The notes under the pieces were generated by a model. That model was not told the origin of the DNA and ran no database searches. It worked only from the letters and a program-made list of their open reading frames with translations. 64,000 nucleotides of DNA from Kalmusia sp. IMI 367209 (Eukaryota > Ascomycota > Dothideomycetes > Pleosporales > Didymosphaeriaceae), in the NCBI GenBank assembly GCA_027946365.1, contig JAPEUQ010000015.1:496001-560000 (forward strand), read 5' to 3'. Of the stretch, positions 11,277 to 22,000 are shown one piece after another. The first letter of the stretch is position 1, and the number at the start of each line of letters is the position of its first letter. A program made the translations under genes and the position numbers.

Positions 11277-12578
11277 ATGAAATTCGTCAATGCCTCTGTC
11301 CTAGCCATGCTGCCCGCCACTGGCCTGGCTGCTTGCGGCACTAGCTACTACACAGCCAACCAGATTAACGGCACGCTTATCCACGCCATCGTGCTCGACA
11401 TTGGTACGGACGCTGCCAACGTCACCGACGCCCTTTACGACCAGTACTTTGCGCAAGGGAGTGCACTCGAGGGCGTTAAGGCCGTTATCGCCGGTGGGCA
11501 ATATTACATCAACCTGTGGTCCATTCCAGCCACCGAGGCAGCCTTTCAGAATGTCAGCGAGTGCTTGATCAACGGCTATCTGGTGAATCAGGTCACCTGG
11601 CTATACTACAACAATACTATCGCGACCTATCAGGGCGGTTACAAGGGCGAGACCGTGGCCGACAGCTACGATGCCGCCACCCTGTCCGTCGCCACTGGCA
11701 TCGTCCCCGGCCTTGAGGTGCGCTTCTGGGACACTGACGGCGACGGATACACCGACCTCATCGATGCCGACTACCTCGAGGGCGTTACCGTCGCCAGCGT
11801 TTCCGAGAACGCCAACGGCACCTACTTGGTCTATCGCGGTAACGTCGATATCGCTAACAAAACTCCCGACGAAGGTGCCCTTTTCGACGGTGACCTTTTT
11901 GACAGCGCGGGCCCTGTCATTGACGCTGCCAACTTCGACACCTCTATCCGAGCCGGCGACGTCGCCCTCTTCTGGTACGGCCCTAATGGCTGGGCTATTA
12001 AGCGCTCCCGAGAGATCAACGGCATCTTTGTCGACGGCGCCGATCACACCAGCTATAATATCGATGGCGTAGTATATGAGGATGCCTTGCGCTTCTCCCG
12101 CGACAATCTCCCCATCTCCAACCGTCCCGGCGAGTTTACCAACGCCCAAGAGTACTTCAAGCTGACCAATGACTCGGCTGCTGGCCTGAATGTCAGTCTC
12201 TGGGTAGTGCCCGTCTCCAACACCAATAACTCTGGCGCCCCCGTCGGTCTCACCGGGGGGAGCAATTCGCGCGACTTCCTCATCAAAGGTGTCTCCCAGG
12301 CTCAAACCCAGCTCGACAACGTCACCGTCAGCACCGACGGCACTGACGTTCCGTCCACCCAGGAGTGGGTCACCCAGGATGTCTACACCCAGCTCGACGA
12401 TGCCATTGCCAGGGCAATTTCATCACTCACCGCCGCTAACAGCACCTCCTTCCAGTTTGACTACCAGACTTATCTGCTGTACCTGAACCTTAACGGTGGC
12501 GCCGACGATATCGGTGCTCAGTTCGGCGGCTTCACCTATACCGGCTTCGAGAATGAAATACAGTTCGGAACGGCATGA
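11277..12578 (+). CDS. Secreted intronless protein of bacterial appearance, function unknown
   Basis: A 433-residue single-exon gene. The ATG at 11277 is chosen because MKFVNASVLAMLPATGLAAC forms a signal peptide, although the frame stays open upstream to 11031. The mature part has a calcium-loop-like DTDGDGYTDLIDADY (D-x-D-x-D-G repeats). A long block follows with motifs GDVALFWYGPNGW, NGIFVDGADHTSYNIDG and RDNLPISNRPGEFTNAQ. From memory this block resembles repeat regions of Firmicutes S-layer or cell-wall proteins rather than fungal families. Third positions look GC-rich against AT-leaning flanks. There are no introns, whereas most neighbours have them. Horizontal transfer is a reasonable inference; no function can be assigned. 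A very long antisense frame (11601-12305) is a by-product of codon bias. Confidence 0.8.
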   Translation: MKFVNASVLAMLPATGLAACGTSYYTANQINGTLIHAIVLDIGTDAANVTDALYDQYFAQGSALEGVKAVIAGGQYYINLWSIPATEAAFQNVSECLINGYLVNQVTWLYYNNTIATYQGGYKGETVADSYDAATLSVATGIVPGLEVRFWDTDGDGYTDLIDADYLEGVTVASVSENANGTYLVYRGNVDIANKTPDEGALFDGDLFDSAGPVIDAANFDTSIRAGDVALFWYGPNGWAIKRSREINGIFVDGADHTSYNIDGVVYEDALRFSRDNLPISNRPGEFTNAQEYFKLTNDSAAGLNVSLWVVPVSNTNNSGAPVGLTGGSNSRDFLIKGVSQAQTQLDNVTVSTDGTDVPSTQEWVTQDVYTQLDDAIARAISSLTAANSTSFQFDYQTYLLYLNLNGGADDIGAQFGGFTYTGFENEIQFGTA

Positions 12579-15500
12579 AAACTTTTTGTTGGTTATTTAT
12601 GCGCTGTCGCTACCACCTTCTCTCTGTACCTTCTCGCGAGGCAGTAGTGGGAAGAGGCGGTTTGACTGTAGGACATGTATATACTGGTATATAGCGAATG
12701 AGCCAGTAGGATTTGTTTTGTATCTATTCACTGGGTCGCTGAATCCCTCAGACCTCTACATAGTACTTCGACGTAGCCTGCGGCCAGGTATTGTGCTGAA
12801 GCATCTGAACCCGCAATGGATTTATAGCAGTGGCGTCTTCTCCTTCGGGAACAGGAAGATAGGTTGTTTTAGGCGTGTAATAGTATCTTTGGGCCACTCG
12901 CAGGTTTTATCGGTGCTTGTTGACACAGTTCCAGGATCGAGGAGTCATTCATTGCAATCTTCGTGTATAGGCCTACCTGGCTCTGATATTTATTCTAGTG
13001 AACGTCCGGCTCATAGCAGAACTGTACAGATAAGTGGAGTGCTCTTTGCTGGCTCTGCCTATGCCTTCCTAGTTTAATTATTTAACCTAATCACCGTATG
13101 CTGTCTTCAAGGGTGCAAAAGGTCAAATATGGTGGGGCTGTAACTCATGAGAGGTATGCAAGGGCAGACGGCATAGGATGACATTGTTAGTAAGATAGAA
13201 CTCTAGGTTTTCGAGCACTTAATGACTGCCGAATTCATTACAGATTGGTACACGTGGTTTACAGTTTGCTTGTGCTTTGACTAGAGACAAATTCGAAAGT
13301 GATTGGTATGGATGTATTCGTTGCGTCAATCAGATATTTGACATCTCAACATCTTCACAAGGCCGAGATGCTTCCGAGACAAGTGATAGATCCCGCCAAA
13401 AGCAAACCCTTGGATTGGTCATTTATCGAGTCAAGTCTTCCTTTTGGATGCGTTTTTACTATGTGAATAGAAAAGCGTCACTAACCTTCGTTTTTTCAAG
13501 ATGTATGATCGCTTACAGCCATTCGCCTGCAGTTACAATAGGTGATGTGGACATTGTCCATCACTTTGAACCAGCTCTCATTGTAAATTCTCCTTGCTTC
13601 TAATTTCCATCTCACAAATGGCTAGATATTGTTATGCTACGCCTTTTTGCTACCGTCACATTCATAGGGTCCCAATGCCAGGCTTCGCCAGACAAGTTTA
13701 GCCTTAGAGATTTGCAAGGTACTAGTGGACGGTACTAGTGGACAGCACTTCCCCCACTTAATCTCCTAGTTCATCCAGGTCACCAGGTGATATAAATTGA
13801 TTTTAAACCCAGTCTCTTCTAGCCGCCTTCTTGCGTACGCTCCCCCTTCTTCAAGAACAGACGGTGGAAACACTCCAAAGATTTCCAGCTAATAATACTC
13901 TCGGTCTACGTTCCCTGTTGTGATGCATGAAGCTACCTAACTCATGTGCTTCTCGACGCTGAACGTGGCGAAATCTGCCCGCTTGAAGCGCTAATAGCTA
14001 TTCCGGTAACAATCTGTATCTGGGTTCGAAGGACATTTTATTGCCTTAAAGCTTGAACTCTTGGAGCAGAACATATTACTAGCTGTAATAGGATAGCTGC
14101 GATATGATATTAAAACTTCTAGCCTTATGTAAATCATCCGCCTACGTTATTGGAAAGGTCACGACGTTGTGCCGAGGAATAAAAATATCCAATAGGTACA
14201 TATAGCATACTGATGCGCACTGATACTATCTTATAATCTAGTTGTTATACGTTATTTGTTGCTAGTAGATCGTTAATGTGATAGGAATCTACGTGAAAGT
14301 AGTGTAATTTATCCGCTGCTATTTGACCGTCACAAAAGCAGCTCTTATGGAGGCCCGTCTTGTACCTGCCAATTTTCGGCTTTGGCTCCTGGTACGTAAT
14401 ATCTTGGCCTCCTACCCAGGTGTATGAGAAGAAGAGATTACCCGGCAAGCGCTTGAGAAAGCGCATCGTGACATACGTAACCGCAGCCTCATGTTTGACT
14501 GTGTTCGCTAAATTTCACGTGACCTCAAAAGGACTTGGACCCAGACCATCTTTGCGCATAGGTCCGTGCTTTGAATCGTGGTTTCAAACACGCCAGCCTG
14601 GTCCCTAGTAACCTTAACACATACGTCCCTCCGGGAGTCGACGAGGAGCTGCCGCGATCTTCTTCAACATCTGCACTTATCCAGCTCTTGCAGGCTTCAA
14701 TGTGGCAGTCCACTTGAGTCCTTATCCATGATACCTTTAGCTGGCGCTTCGTGTAACTCGTTCGCTCAGTGTGAAGCTTCTGCTACACCCTGCCTTGGCT
14801 GACCCCGTCGCCTCTGTATGTCCATGCTGATTTACGTACGCTGTTTACGAGTAAAGAAGATAACAAAGACACTGCGATTTGAACGTAATCGGCCGAGGTA
14901 ATATTTTCACGACTGACTCCTTGAGAATTTTGACTTTGATCCTGCTGCTCTTGGCCATATGCAGATCGATCTACATACTTCGAAGCTGGTCGCGTTCGAA
15001 ATTGGCGAACTTTCAAGTGAGCAACAAACCAATCATTATCCACATGGGACGTTTTAAGTTTCACCTTTTTATCCCTCGCAAGGATAAATTCACGATAAAC
15101 TTGTAGGGCTTATATGCTTTGTACGAACAACGTTGAAACGTCGCTTCTTCTTCGACATGACATTGATGTTAGTCATTAACCTGGTTGTACGAACTTGGGC
15201 TCGGAAGGACCGCACTAAGAGATTAGCGGCAGCCGCATACTTGGATCGCAATCGGCAGAACTATGCGGCATGGTCATTTGTGGAGATTTTCCCAAGCTAT
15301 GAGCCTTAAGTCGATGCAGATTGCGAAATGCGTGCGTTTTAACGAAGGAAGAGTGACGCGTTCTCATGTAGCGGAAGATCGTTTCACTGACAAAGGACTG
15401 CGCTAGTGGCTGTGGATTCTTCTACGAGTTTAGACTTCTTATACTAGCCAGCATGCTTGTTCCTCGTGCGTATTACCTCCCTTAATCTGAACCCGTTGGG

Positions 15501-15785
15501 TCTTGGACCAGGCGGGACATTCTATGTACGATGCAGGTGGATCCATTGCGTACCTACCTGGTCAAGCTTCAGCCGGCTCGTGGAAAAAAATGTGATCGTT
15601 CACCACGCACTATCGGCAGTAGAGAGGATGGAAATCATCAAAAGAAGTGCTGCGGAAGGATAATTGTTAACAAGGGCCTTCACGCGATATCCCGCTATTA
15701 TCGGATCGATATATAATCTGATGTCGCCCGTCCCCAGGCATGATCGTCGGCTTCCATAGATACTACTACCACACTGAGGCACGAT
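12579..15785. other. Gene-poor, AT-leaning stretch
   Basis: About 3.2 kb between two intronless secreted-protein genes. The many short frames (12496-13077, 13277-13603, 14245-15106, 15457-15716) show no domains, no signal peptides and no joinable splice sites. I see no transposon ends or LTRs. The last part is the promoter of the MRJP-like gene. Confidence 0.45.
13718..13743. repeat. Two-copy 13-bp tandem repeat
   Basis: GGTACTAGTGGAC occurs twice, head to tail, at 13718-13730 and 13731-13743. Its role is unknown; it may be simple local slippage. Confidence 0.9.
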
Positions 15786-16871
15786 ATGAAAATCCTACTC
15801 TCATCGGTCTTTACGGGGATTGCCGTAACTTCTTTTGCGGCTGCCCTCGCTCCCGGTCTGAGGCTAATGTACACTTTGGAGCGTGCCACTCAGGGCATCT
15901 TCATCTCGGAAGACGGACGCAAGTTTCTGTCGCAGCGCTACTCCATAACCAATCCGCCTTGGTCCGTGGAACTTCTGGCCGACAATACGACTAAGCTCTA
16001 CCCGGATGACTACTGGAACAGCTACAACTCCAGCGACCCAAACTCAGACCCGACCAAGCAATTCGTCAGCATTGACGGCACACGCATTGGACCGGATGGT
16101 CGCCTCTGGCTCGTCGACGGCGGCTTGCAGGGCGTGTATATGAGTACGAAGCTCGTTGGTGTCAATTTAACTACCAATGAGGTCGACGAGATCTATTACC
16201 TCGATGATCTGCTTGGCACACGCAGCGGCATCGATGATGTGCGCTTCGGTCCTAGCGGAGACGTGGCATACCTGAGTGACACTGCGGGCGCTCTGTTGGT
16301 TCTCAACATGACTACTAGCACCGGTGTGCGCGTGCTGGATGGCGATAGCTCTGCCATGGCCTGGTTTCCCATGATGTACAACGGCTCTCTAGTCCCCGGC
16401 TACGGCGACGCTGGCTCGACTCTGTCTGTCGGCCTCGATCAGATTGAAGTCTCGCCAGATGGCAAATTCCTGTATTACCAGCCCTGTAACGGTGGGTTGT
16501 ATCGCATCGAAACAGTCTACATCGATGGCGCCCTAAACAATGCCACTCTAGCTGCCTCGCTGGGCGACTACACTGCGCCTTTTGCCTTGACACCCAGCAC
16601 CGGTGGCTCTACCATTGACGGTGACGGCAATATCTACATCTCCGACACAAATTTGCTGGCCATCTGGAAGGTCTCTCCCGAAGGACGCGCTACCATCCTC
16701 GTTCAGGACCCTGCACTTGTCTGGACCGATCTCATGTGGATCACCGCAGATAAGAAGCTGTGGCTGCCTGCCTCCCAGATGCGGCCTGGAGCCAATGGAT
16801 TAATGGATGGTCCTAATAACATCTTCACCTTCCCAATTGATGCGGGACCCTCACCAATTGACCATGCATAA
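15786..16871 (+). CDS. Secreted major-royal-jelly/yellow-type beta-propeller protein
   Basis: A 361-residue intronless gene with signal peptide MKILLSSVFTGIAVTSFAAA. The mature protein follows the MRJP/yellow family layout: an early GIFISEDGRKF strand, then TRIGPDGRLWLVDGG, SGIDDVRFGPSGDVAYLSD, LDQIEVSPDGKFLYYQPC, STIDGDGNIYISDTN and TDLMWITADKKLWLPASQ near the end. These repeated DG-turns mark propeller blades like those of SMP-30/gluconolactonase-type sugar-lactone hydrolases. The family is patchy in fungi and bacteria, and some members bind or open lactones; the substrate here is unknown. It sits in the same gene-poor island as the bacterial-looking gene at 11277, and both are secreted and intronless. 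Confidence 0.85.
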   Translation: MKILLSSVFTGIAVTSFAAALAPGLRLMYTLERATQGIFISEDGRKFLSQRYSITNPPWSVELLADNTTKLYPDDYWNSYNSSDPNSDPTKQFVSIDGTRIGPDGRLWLVDGGLQGVYMSTKLVGVNLTTNEVDEIYYLDDLLGTRSGIDDVRFGPSGDVAYLSDTAGALLVLNMTTSTGVRVLDGDSSAMAWFPMMYNGSLVPGYGDAGSTLSVGLDQIEVSPDGKFLYYQPCNGGLYRIETVYIDGALNNATLAASLGDYTAPFALTPSTGGSTIDGDGNIYISDTNLLAIWKVSPEGRATILVQDPALVWTDLMWITADKKLWLPASQMRPGANGLMDGPNNIFTFPIDAGPSPIDHA

Positions 16872-17099
16872 ATTATTTTCAACACAAGGGAATACCGTCA
16901 TATGGATACCGAGATGTTTGAGATGTTATCAGAAATATGATAAGTCTCTTCGAGCTGAGCCTACTTGCTATACGTACTGTTTTTCGCTGCAATGTTCTCC
17001 CATTTCAATGCGTGCATCAGTATGCTCAGAGTCGAGGTGACATGGGCTTTCTCCTGCGTGGGTATGGGTCTGGCTTCCAATTCTTTGCTTCCTGAATCT

Positions 17100-17981
17100 G
17101 AATTTTACGTTGAACTCTCATTGAACTTTTTACCCGATTGGCTCGTATCGGGTCTCGTGCAGTATTTATGAATCGATAGCCTGTAGGTGCACCTTCAAAC
17201 TATTATGACATATACATAATGATTTACTTCTCTGGTTAGATGCATCATTCAAGATGACATCAATGACATTAATGATTGGCGTCTTGAAGGAGCTAGAATG
17301 GCTTCAATATACGCACAGGCACACATTACTCTAGCTGCAACAAGCTCTCCCAACGTGCACGGTGGATTGTACCTAGATCCAGCACCTGCATCGAGGGCTA
17401 GATAATACAAATTCTTGATGAACTCGGGAGGCCATTCTCGTTACATACTTTCAGAACTTTTGGACACGAGGAGTTCAAACATGGACACCTTCCACTTTCA
17501 AAACGAGCATGGGTCTTCCAAGAGCGGTTAACGTCTACGCGTATAGTGCATTTTCAATGATCTGGGAGTGCAACACGGAGCGGTTGTGTGAATGCGCCAA
17601 CGAACCTCATCAACATTCTGACTCGGATGTCTGGTACTGGAAGGCAGAATGATCAGCCTATCATCGGTCACAAGGGGTGAATACTCCAGCATCAAGTACG
17701 AATTTCTAGGACAGCCCGCGAGAATTTTCGGTGGATTTCACTTTGATTTAGATGCACCTGCTTTGGCAGAGAACATGATGCCGGGTCATTCGTGCCATTT
17801 TCCTGAGATTCTAATCATGCCAATTTGTGGATCCAATGAGAACAAGTTCTGTCTACTACTGGAGAAACTTTCTCCTTTTGAAGGCTACCACAGACGAGTT
17901 GGAGTCGCTGAGCTGGAATCAGATAGGCTAAAGCAGCTTTCTCAGCCAGGGGCACAAAAGGTAAACGTCATGATAATATAA
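17100..17981 (+). pseudogene. Relic of a HET-domain (heterokaryon incompatibility) gene
   Basis: HET landmarks appear in order but in broken frames. The VQYLWIDSL motif reads VQYL-stop-IDSL: the tryptophan codon has become TGA at 17169-17171. CIIQDD and DWRLEGARMASIYAQAHITL follow at about 17222-17330. Next is SKRAWVFQERLTSTRIVHF at about 17497-17553, ending in another TGA. The matching WECNTERLCEC lies in a shifted frame, and a tail of HET-protein C-terminal character fills 17649-17981. At least two indels plus stops make it non-functional. It lies 1 kb upstream of an intact HET gene in the same orientation, but the two proteins differ in their motif wording, so it is not a recent copy of that gene. 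Confidence 0.78.
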
Positions 17982-19007
17982 GTTTACACGTTGTTCAACA
18001 CTTTTTCATTTGCCCATGTGTGGTCTCAAATGTCTACGAGTGGTTAATAATTCACACTAGAGCTGGAAAACATGGTTTTGCTTCTAGACTAACTACATAG
18101 TTGATGCCTTCATTGGAGCCTGAGAGTCTTCGATTTGTTTGAAGTCCTTTTCAGTTTGCATCTCGTGTTTTCTGAATACATGGCCAACTTAGCTTCAGAG
18201 GTTTAAGTAAATTACAATACGCAATTGTCAACTGGACATCAAGCGCCTATCATGTTTAGCAGCAACTATCTCGAGGGCATTGCCAAATGGTATGATATTC
18301 CCAGATGCGACAGTAAATCATCGATGCCTATCCAAAAACCTCTCTTTTCGTTAGAACGTACTATCCGCGAATCATAGTAAGACTAGCCTTTCTCTTGGCA
18401 TGCTCTCGGTAAGGGTTCCTCATCTCCACGAAGAATATCTTCTCCAGCGTCACAAGGCTCTCGTCAAAACGGCTCTTCTCGCTAACAAGTTCTTTCAATT
18501 CAAATGCTTCGACATCAAGCCGTATCACGCAGGCAGAGCATGTACGAAACAATTCTCAGATCTGGGTAGTGTGAGGGGCGGAGAGGCGAAGCGTTCTTGG
18601 CTCACACAGCCCGCCCCCAATCCTGTTGGCTAGGCTGACTTTGGCGAGACATATACTCGAGGCGGCCAATTAGGATGAGGATGTGTGCTTGCATCTCGAC
18701 ATTATGATTGCTGCAAAAGCTCGCTGGGCTTTCATCGTGTTAATAATGCGATTTGTTGTATAAAAGCATTGGAGTACGATAGTGCCCTAGATGGACCATA
18801 CATAGCAGGACTGCCGAGATATGCGGCCGTGTTACGATCTTATTCTCGTATTCCTCGCATTTGTGGTGGCGGTGCCCTCCTCATGATTCCACGCATATCA
18901 GGTGTTTCAGCCTCGTGAATATAGATTAGGCAGCTATTTCAGTCTTGTCAAGTTCATACGATCACACTTTTCTACTCAAACGGACTGCAGTTTCGTCGGC
19001 AACAGGC
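17982..19007. other. Intergenic, no gene supported
   Basis: Lies between the HET relic and the intact HET gene and holds the latter's promoter. Short frames (18361-18552, 18400-18633, 18685-18918) have no recognisable content. Confidence 0.45.
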
Positions 19008-22000
19008 ATGAACGAAGATTTTTCCCACATCCTAGAGAAATATGGTGGTGTTCGCCAGGCGCTCGCTTCAGGCGAGCTATCCATTGACGAAGAGGTCAAG
19101 ATCAGAGCCCAACTAGCAACCATCCTCGTCCAAAATGCTGATCAGACGGGACAAAAATACCTGATAGACGGTGCAGTTCAGCACATGGACACCGTACTGC
19201 GTCGACTTCCACGCGACTCCCCAGATCGTCCCAAGCACCTCAGCCGTCTATCCTACATAAAGATTTCGGAATACTCTATAACAAATTCACGGCGGGCTCT
19301 GAACGATGCTGTATTGAATGGACGTCGAGCTAGAGATATGGCAGTGGCAACCGATCTTCTCCATCGTGACTCATTTGAATATTTCGATGTTCTGAATAAT
19401 TTCGGCTATGCGCTGTCCCAACGGTTCGCACTACTCCAAGATGCAGTGGATCTGGAGGATGCGATCGCTTGCGCAAGAGAAACTCATGAGAAGGCTGAGA
19501 AGGGCTCTTTACCGTACGTTAGGAATCTCAACAATCTTGCGTCACGACTCCGTCTACGATACAACCAAAACAGTGACGAGAGCGACATTAATCAGGCACT
19601 GAGCCTTATCAACGAGCTACAATCGAAAACGACTCCCGGTACGCAAGAATACGCCATGGCAGCTGCTCAGCTTGGTGTCATGGGATCCGACAAATTCGAT
19701 CGGACCAACAAGCTTGAGGATTTGGACGAGGCACTCAAGTACTCTATAGCCAGTTTGAACACTTTACATGGAGGCTTTGAGAGTAGAGTACCTATGCTCA
19801 GGATGATCGCAAAATTGTATCGCTCGCGATTCGAGAAGACGTCTGAGAAGGCCGACTTCGAGAACGCGGTTAGATACGGTGCGAATTTGTTTCACAATGT
19901 TCCGCGGGATCACACAGCACGAGGGAGGTTTTTGTTGAATTATCTTCGAGACATGTACAATATGTCTACGAAATTTCCAACACTTTCGGTCATCCAAGAG
20001 AAGATCCGGGCAGCACAGTCAGCTATCGATGATATGCCGATAAAGTATCCTGAAAAACGTGACTGCCAGAGGACACTTGCCGATCTCCTTTTTGAACAGT
20101 ACAGTCTAACTTGCAACCTTCAGGACCTTCTCACGTTCGTAAGCTCCGCCGAGAAGATCACGAATGACTACAATAATGAAGTTGACCATGGTGACCCTAC
20201 AACTGCCACGGTGGACACAATCTGGCTTTGGAATTTGAGAAAATACATACAAGTGATTTCTGGCGCTCGGCTAGACAATGTCATGAGGTCTTTGTCTGAG
20301 AGAGAGATATCTGATCAATTGCAAAAATCTCGGCAAGCTTTCATGGGCTCTTCGGTTCATGGCCTCGAACATTTCTACCATGTATATGGTCTGCGGTTAC
20401 AAGTCTTGGCTGAAGCTATTGAGGGCGAACGAATACTTCCTATCGAGAAGATTGATGAAGAAATCACAAAGTTAAAAGAGAAGAAGGAGGATGCTGTTAG
20501 AGAACGACAGGCAAGACCACGCTTTCCACGGGATGATTACAAGACAGAGTTTGGTCTCCGGAAATTGGCTATGGACGAAGAAGGGAACATGATCTTGGAC
20601 ATGAGTGGTTTGATGAGTGACATTCTAGGGTATGATGTGACAAAGAAATATTCAGCCGAAGAGTTGGCCTCCCTGAACGCCAAATCGGAACAAGAATCAT
20701 TGGATGAAGCCCGCCTCAAAGGCAGACACCCAAACCTTTCTCTATGTCGCATGTGTCGAGACTTCGCCAAGGTACTGCAGCCGACTTCGAAAGGATTCGA
20801 GCTGACGGCAGAACATGCAGTGCTCCCGTTCGGCAACTTCTTCCAGCTTCGCCAAAGAACGAATTGCTCTATCTGTTCGCTCGTACTATCCTTGATCACA
20901 ACGAGAGCGGGAGCACTTCACCCTTATCTCGCGGCCATTGACCCAGAGGTTCAGGGCGTGCGCCTGAGTTCCGGGAGACTCTCAACAAACGAGAAAGTGT
21001 TGAGGGTCGACTATGGCATGAAACATGTCGGTGAAATAAGAATCCTGACCCCGCAAAACAGGTTCCAAGCTCTTCGGCAGGCTCATGAAATAGATGCGCA
21101 ATTTGTACTTTGGAAGCCTTCAGACACGCGTCGCAAAGAAATTGAACAGAGAATCAACCTAGATATCGTGAAGTCATGGCTGAACAACTGCGACCATAAC
21201 CACGGCTCCGCTTGTAATCATCCTCGATCTCAGAAGCGAGCAGCGAACTCTATGCCTCTCAACTTCATTGACGTTCAAAATCAACGCTTGGTCTCTGCGA
21301 CTTCAGATGAGAAATACTTTGCTTTGAGCTACACCTGGGGTCGGGTGGACATGTTCCAGACGCTCAAGTCGAACTTTGACGTGCGCAAACAAAGTGGATC
21401 TCTTGCTACGATTCAGTTTCCGAAGACGATCAAAGACGCGATGAGCTTTGTGCTCTCACTTGGGGAGAGATATCTCTGGGTCGATGCCATTTGCTTGGTG
21501 CAAGATGACCAAGCTCAGATGTCTCGCGACGTTCCAAACATGGATATTGTATATGGTCAAGCCTTTGCTACTCTTGCAGCTCTCGGAGGTACCGATGCGA
21601 ATGCTGGTCTAGCAGGTGTCCGTGAGGGATCCAGAGATCCTCAAAAGATTACCACTCTTACGATCTCGGACAGATCTCAAGATCTCGATGACGACCCGGA
21701 CAGTAAAGAAAAGGAGACGGTTCGTCTAGTAGCAACACCACGTCCTTTGTATCTATCCTTGAAACTCTCCCAGTGGGATACTAGAGGCTGGATTCTGCAG
21801 GAACATCTCCTCTCTCGACGCTGTCTGTATTTTGCACCGGATGCCATTTACTTTCAATGTGGTGAGGAAACGTCAAGTGAAGGAGGATGCAATGAAAGAT
21901 ATGAAGCCCATTTGATGGACAAAGACCATTTGGGTGATGGGTTTATTATAGAGAAGGAGAACCGCGTCAATCCCATCTTCGGTCTTGACCTGGTGTACGA

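Noticed and set aside
11601..12305. 234-codon antisense frame
   Set aside because: Lies opposite the secreted-protein gene; long antisense frames arise from its GC-rich third positions. No motif.
12496..13077. 193-codon plus-strand frame
   Set aside because: Overlaps the end of the secreted-protein gene in another frame and continues into its 3' flank; no domain or signal peptide.
14021..14040. GGGTTCGAAGG resembling a tRNA T-arm
   Set aside because: No matching acceptor stem, D-arm or anticodon arm around it.
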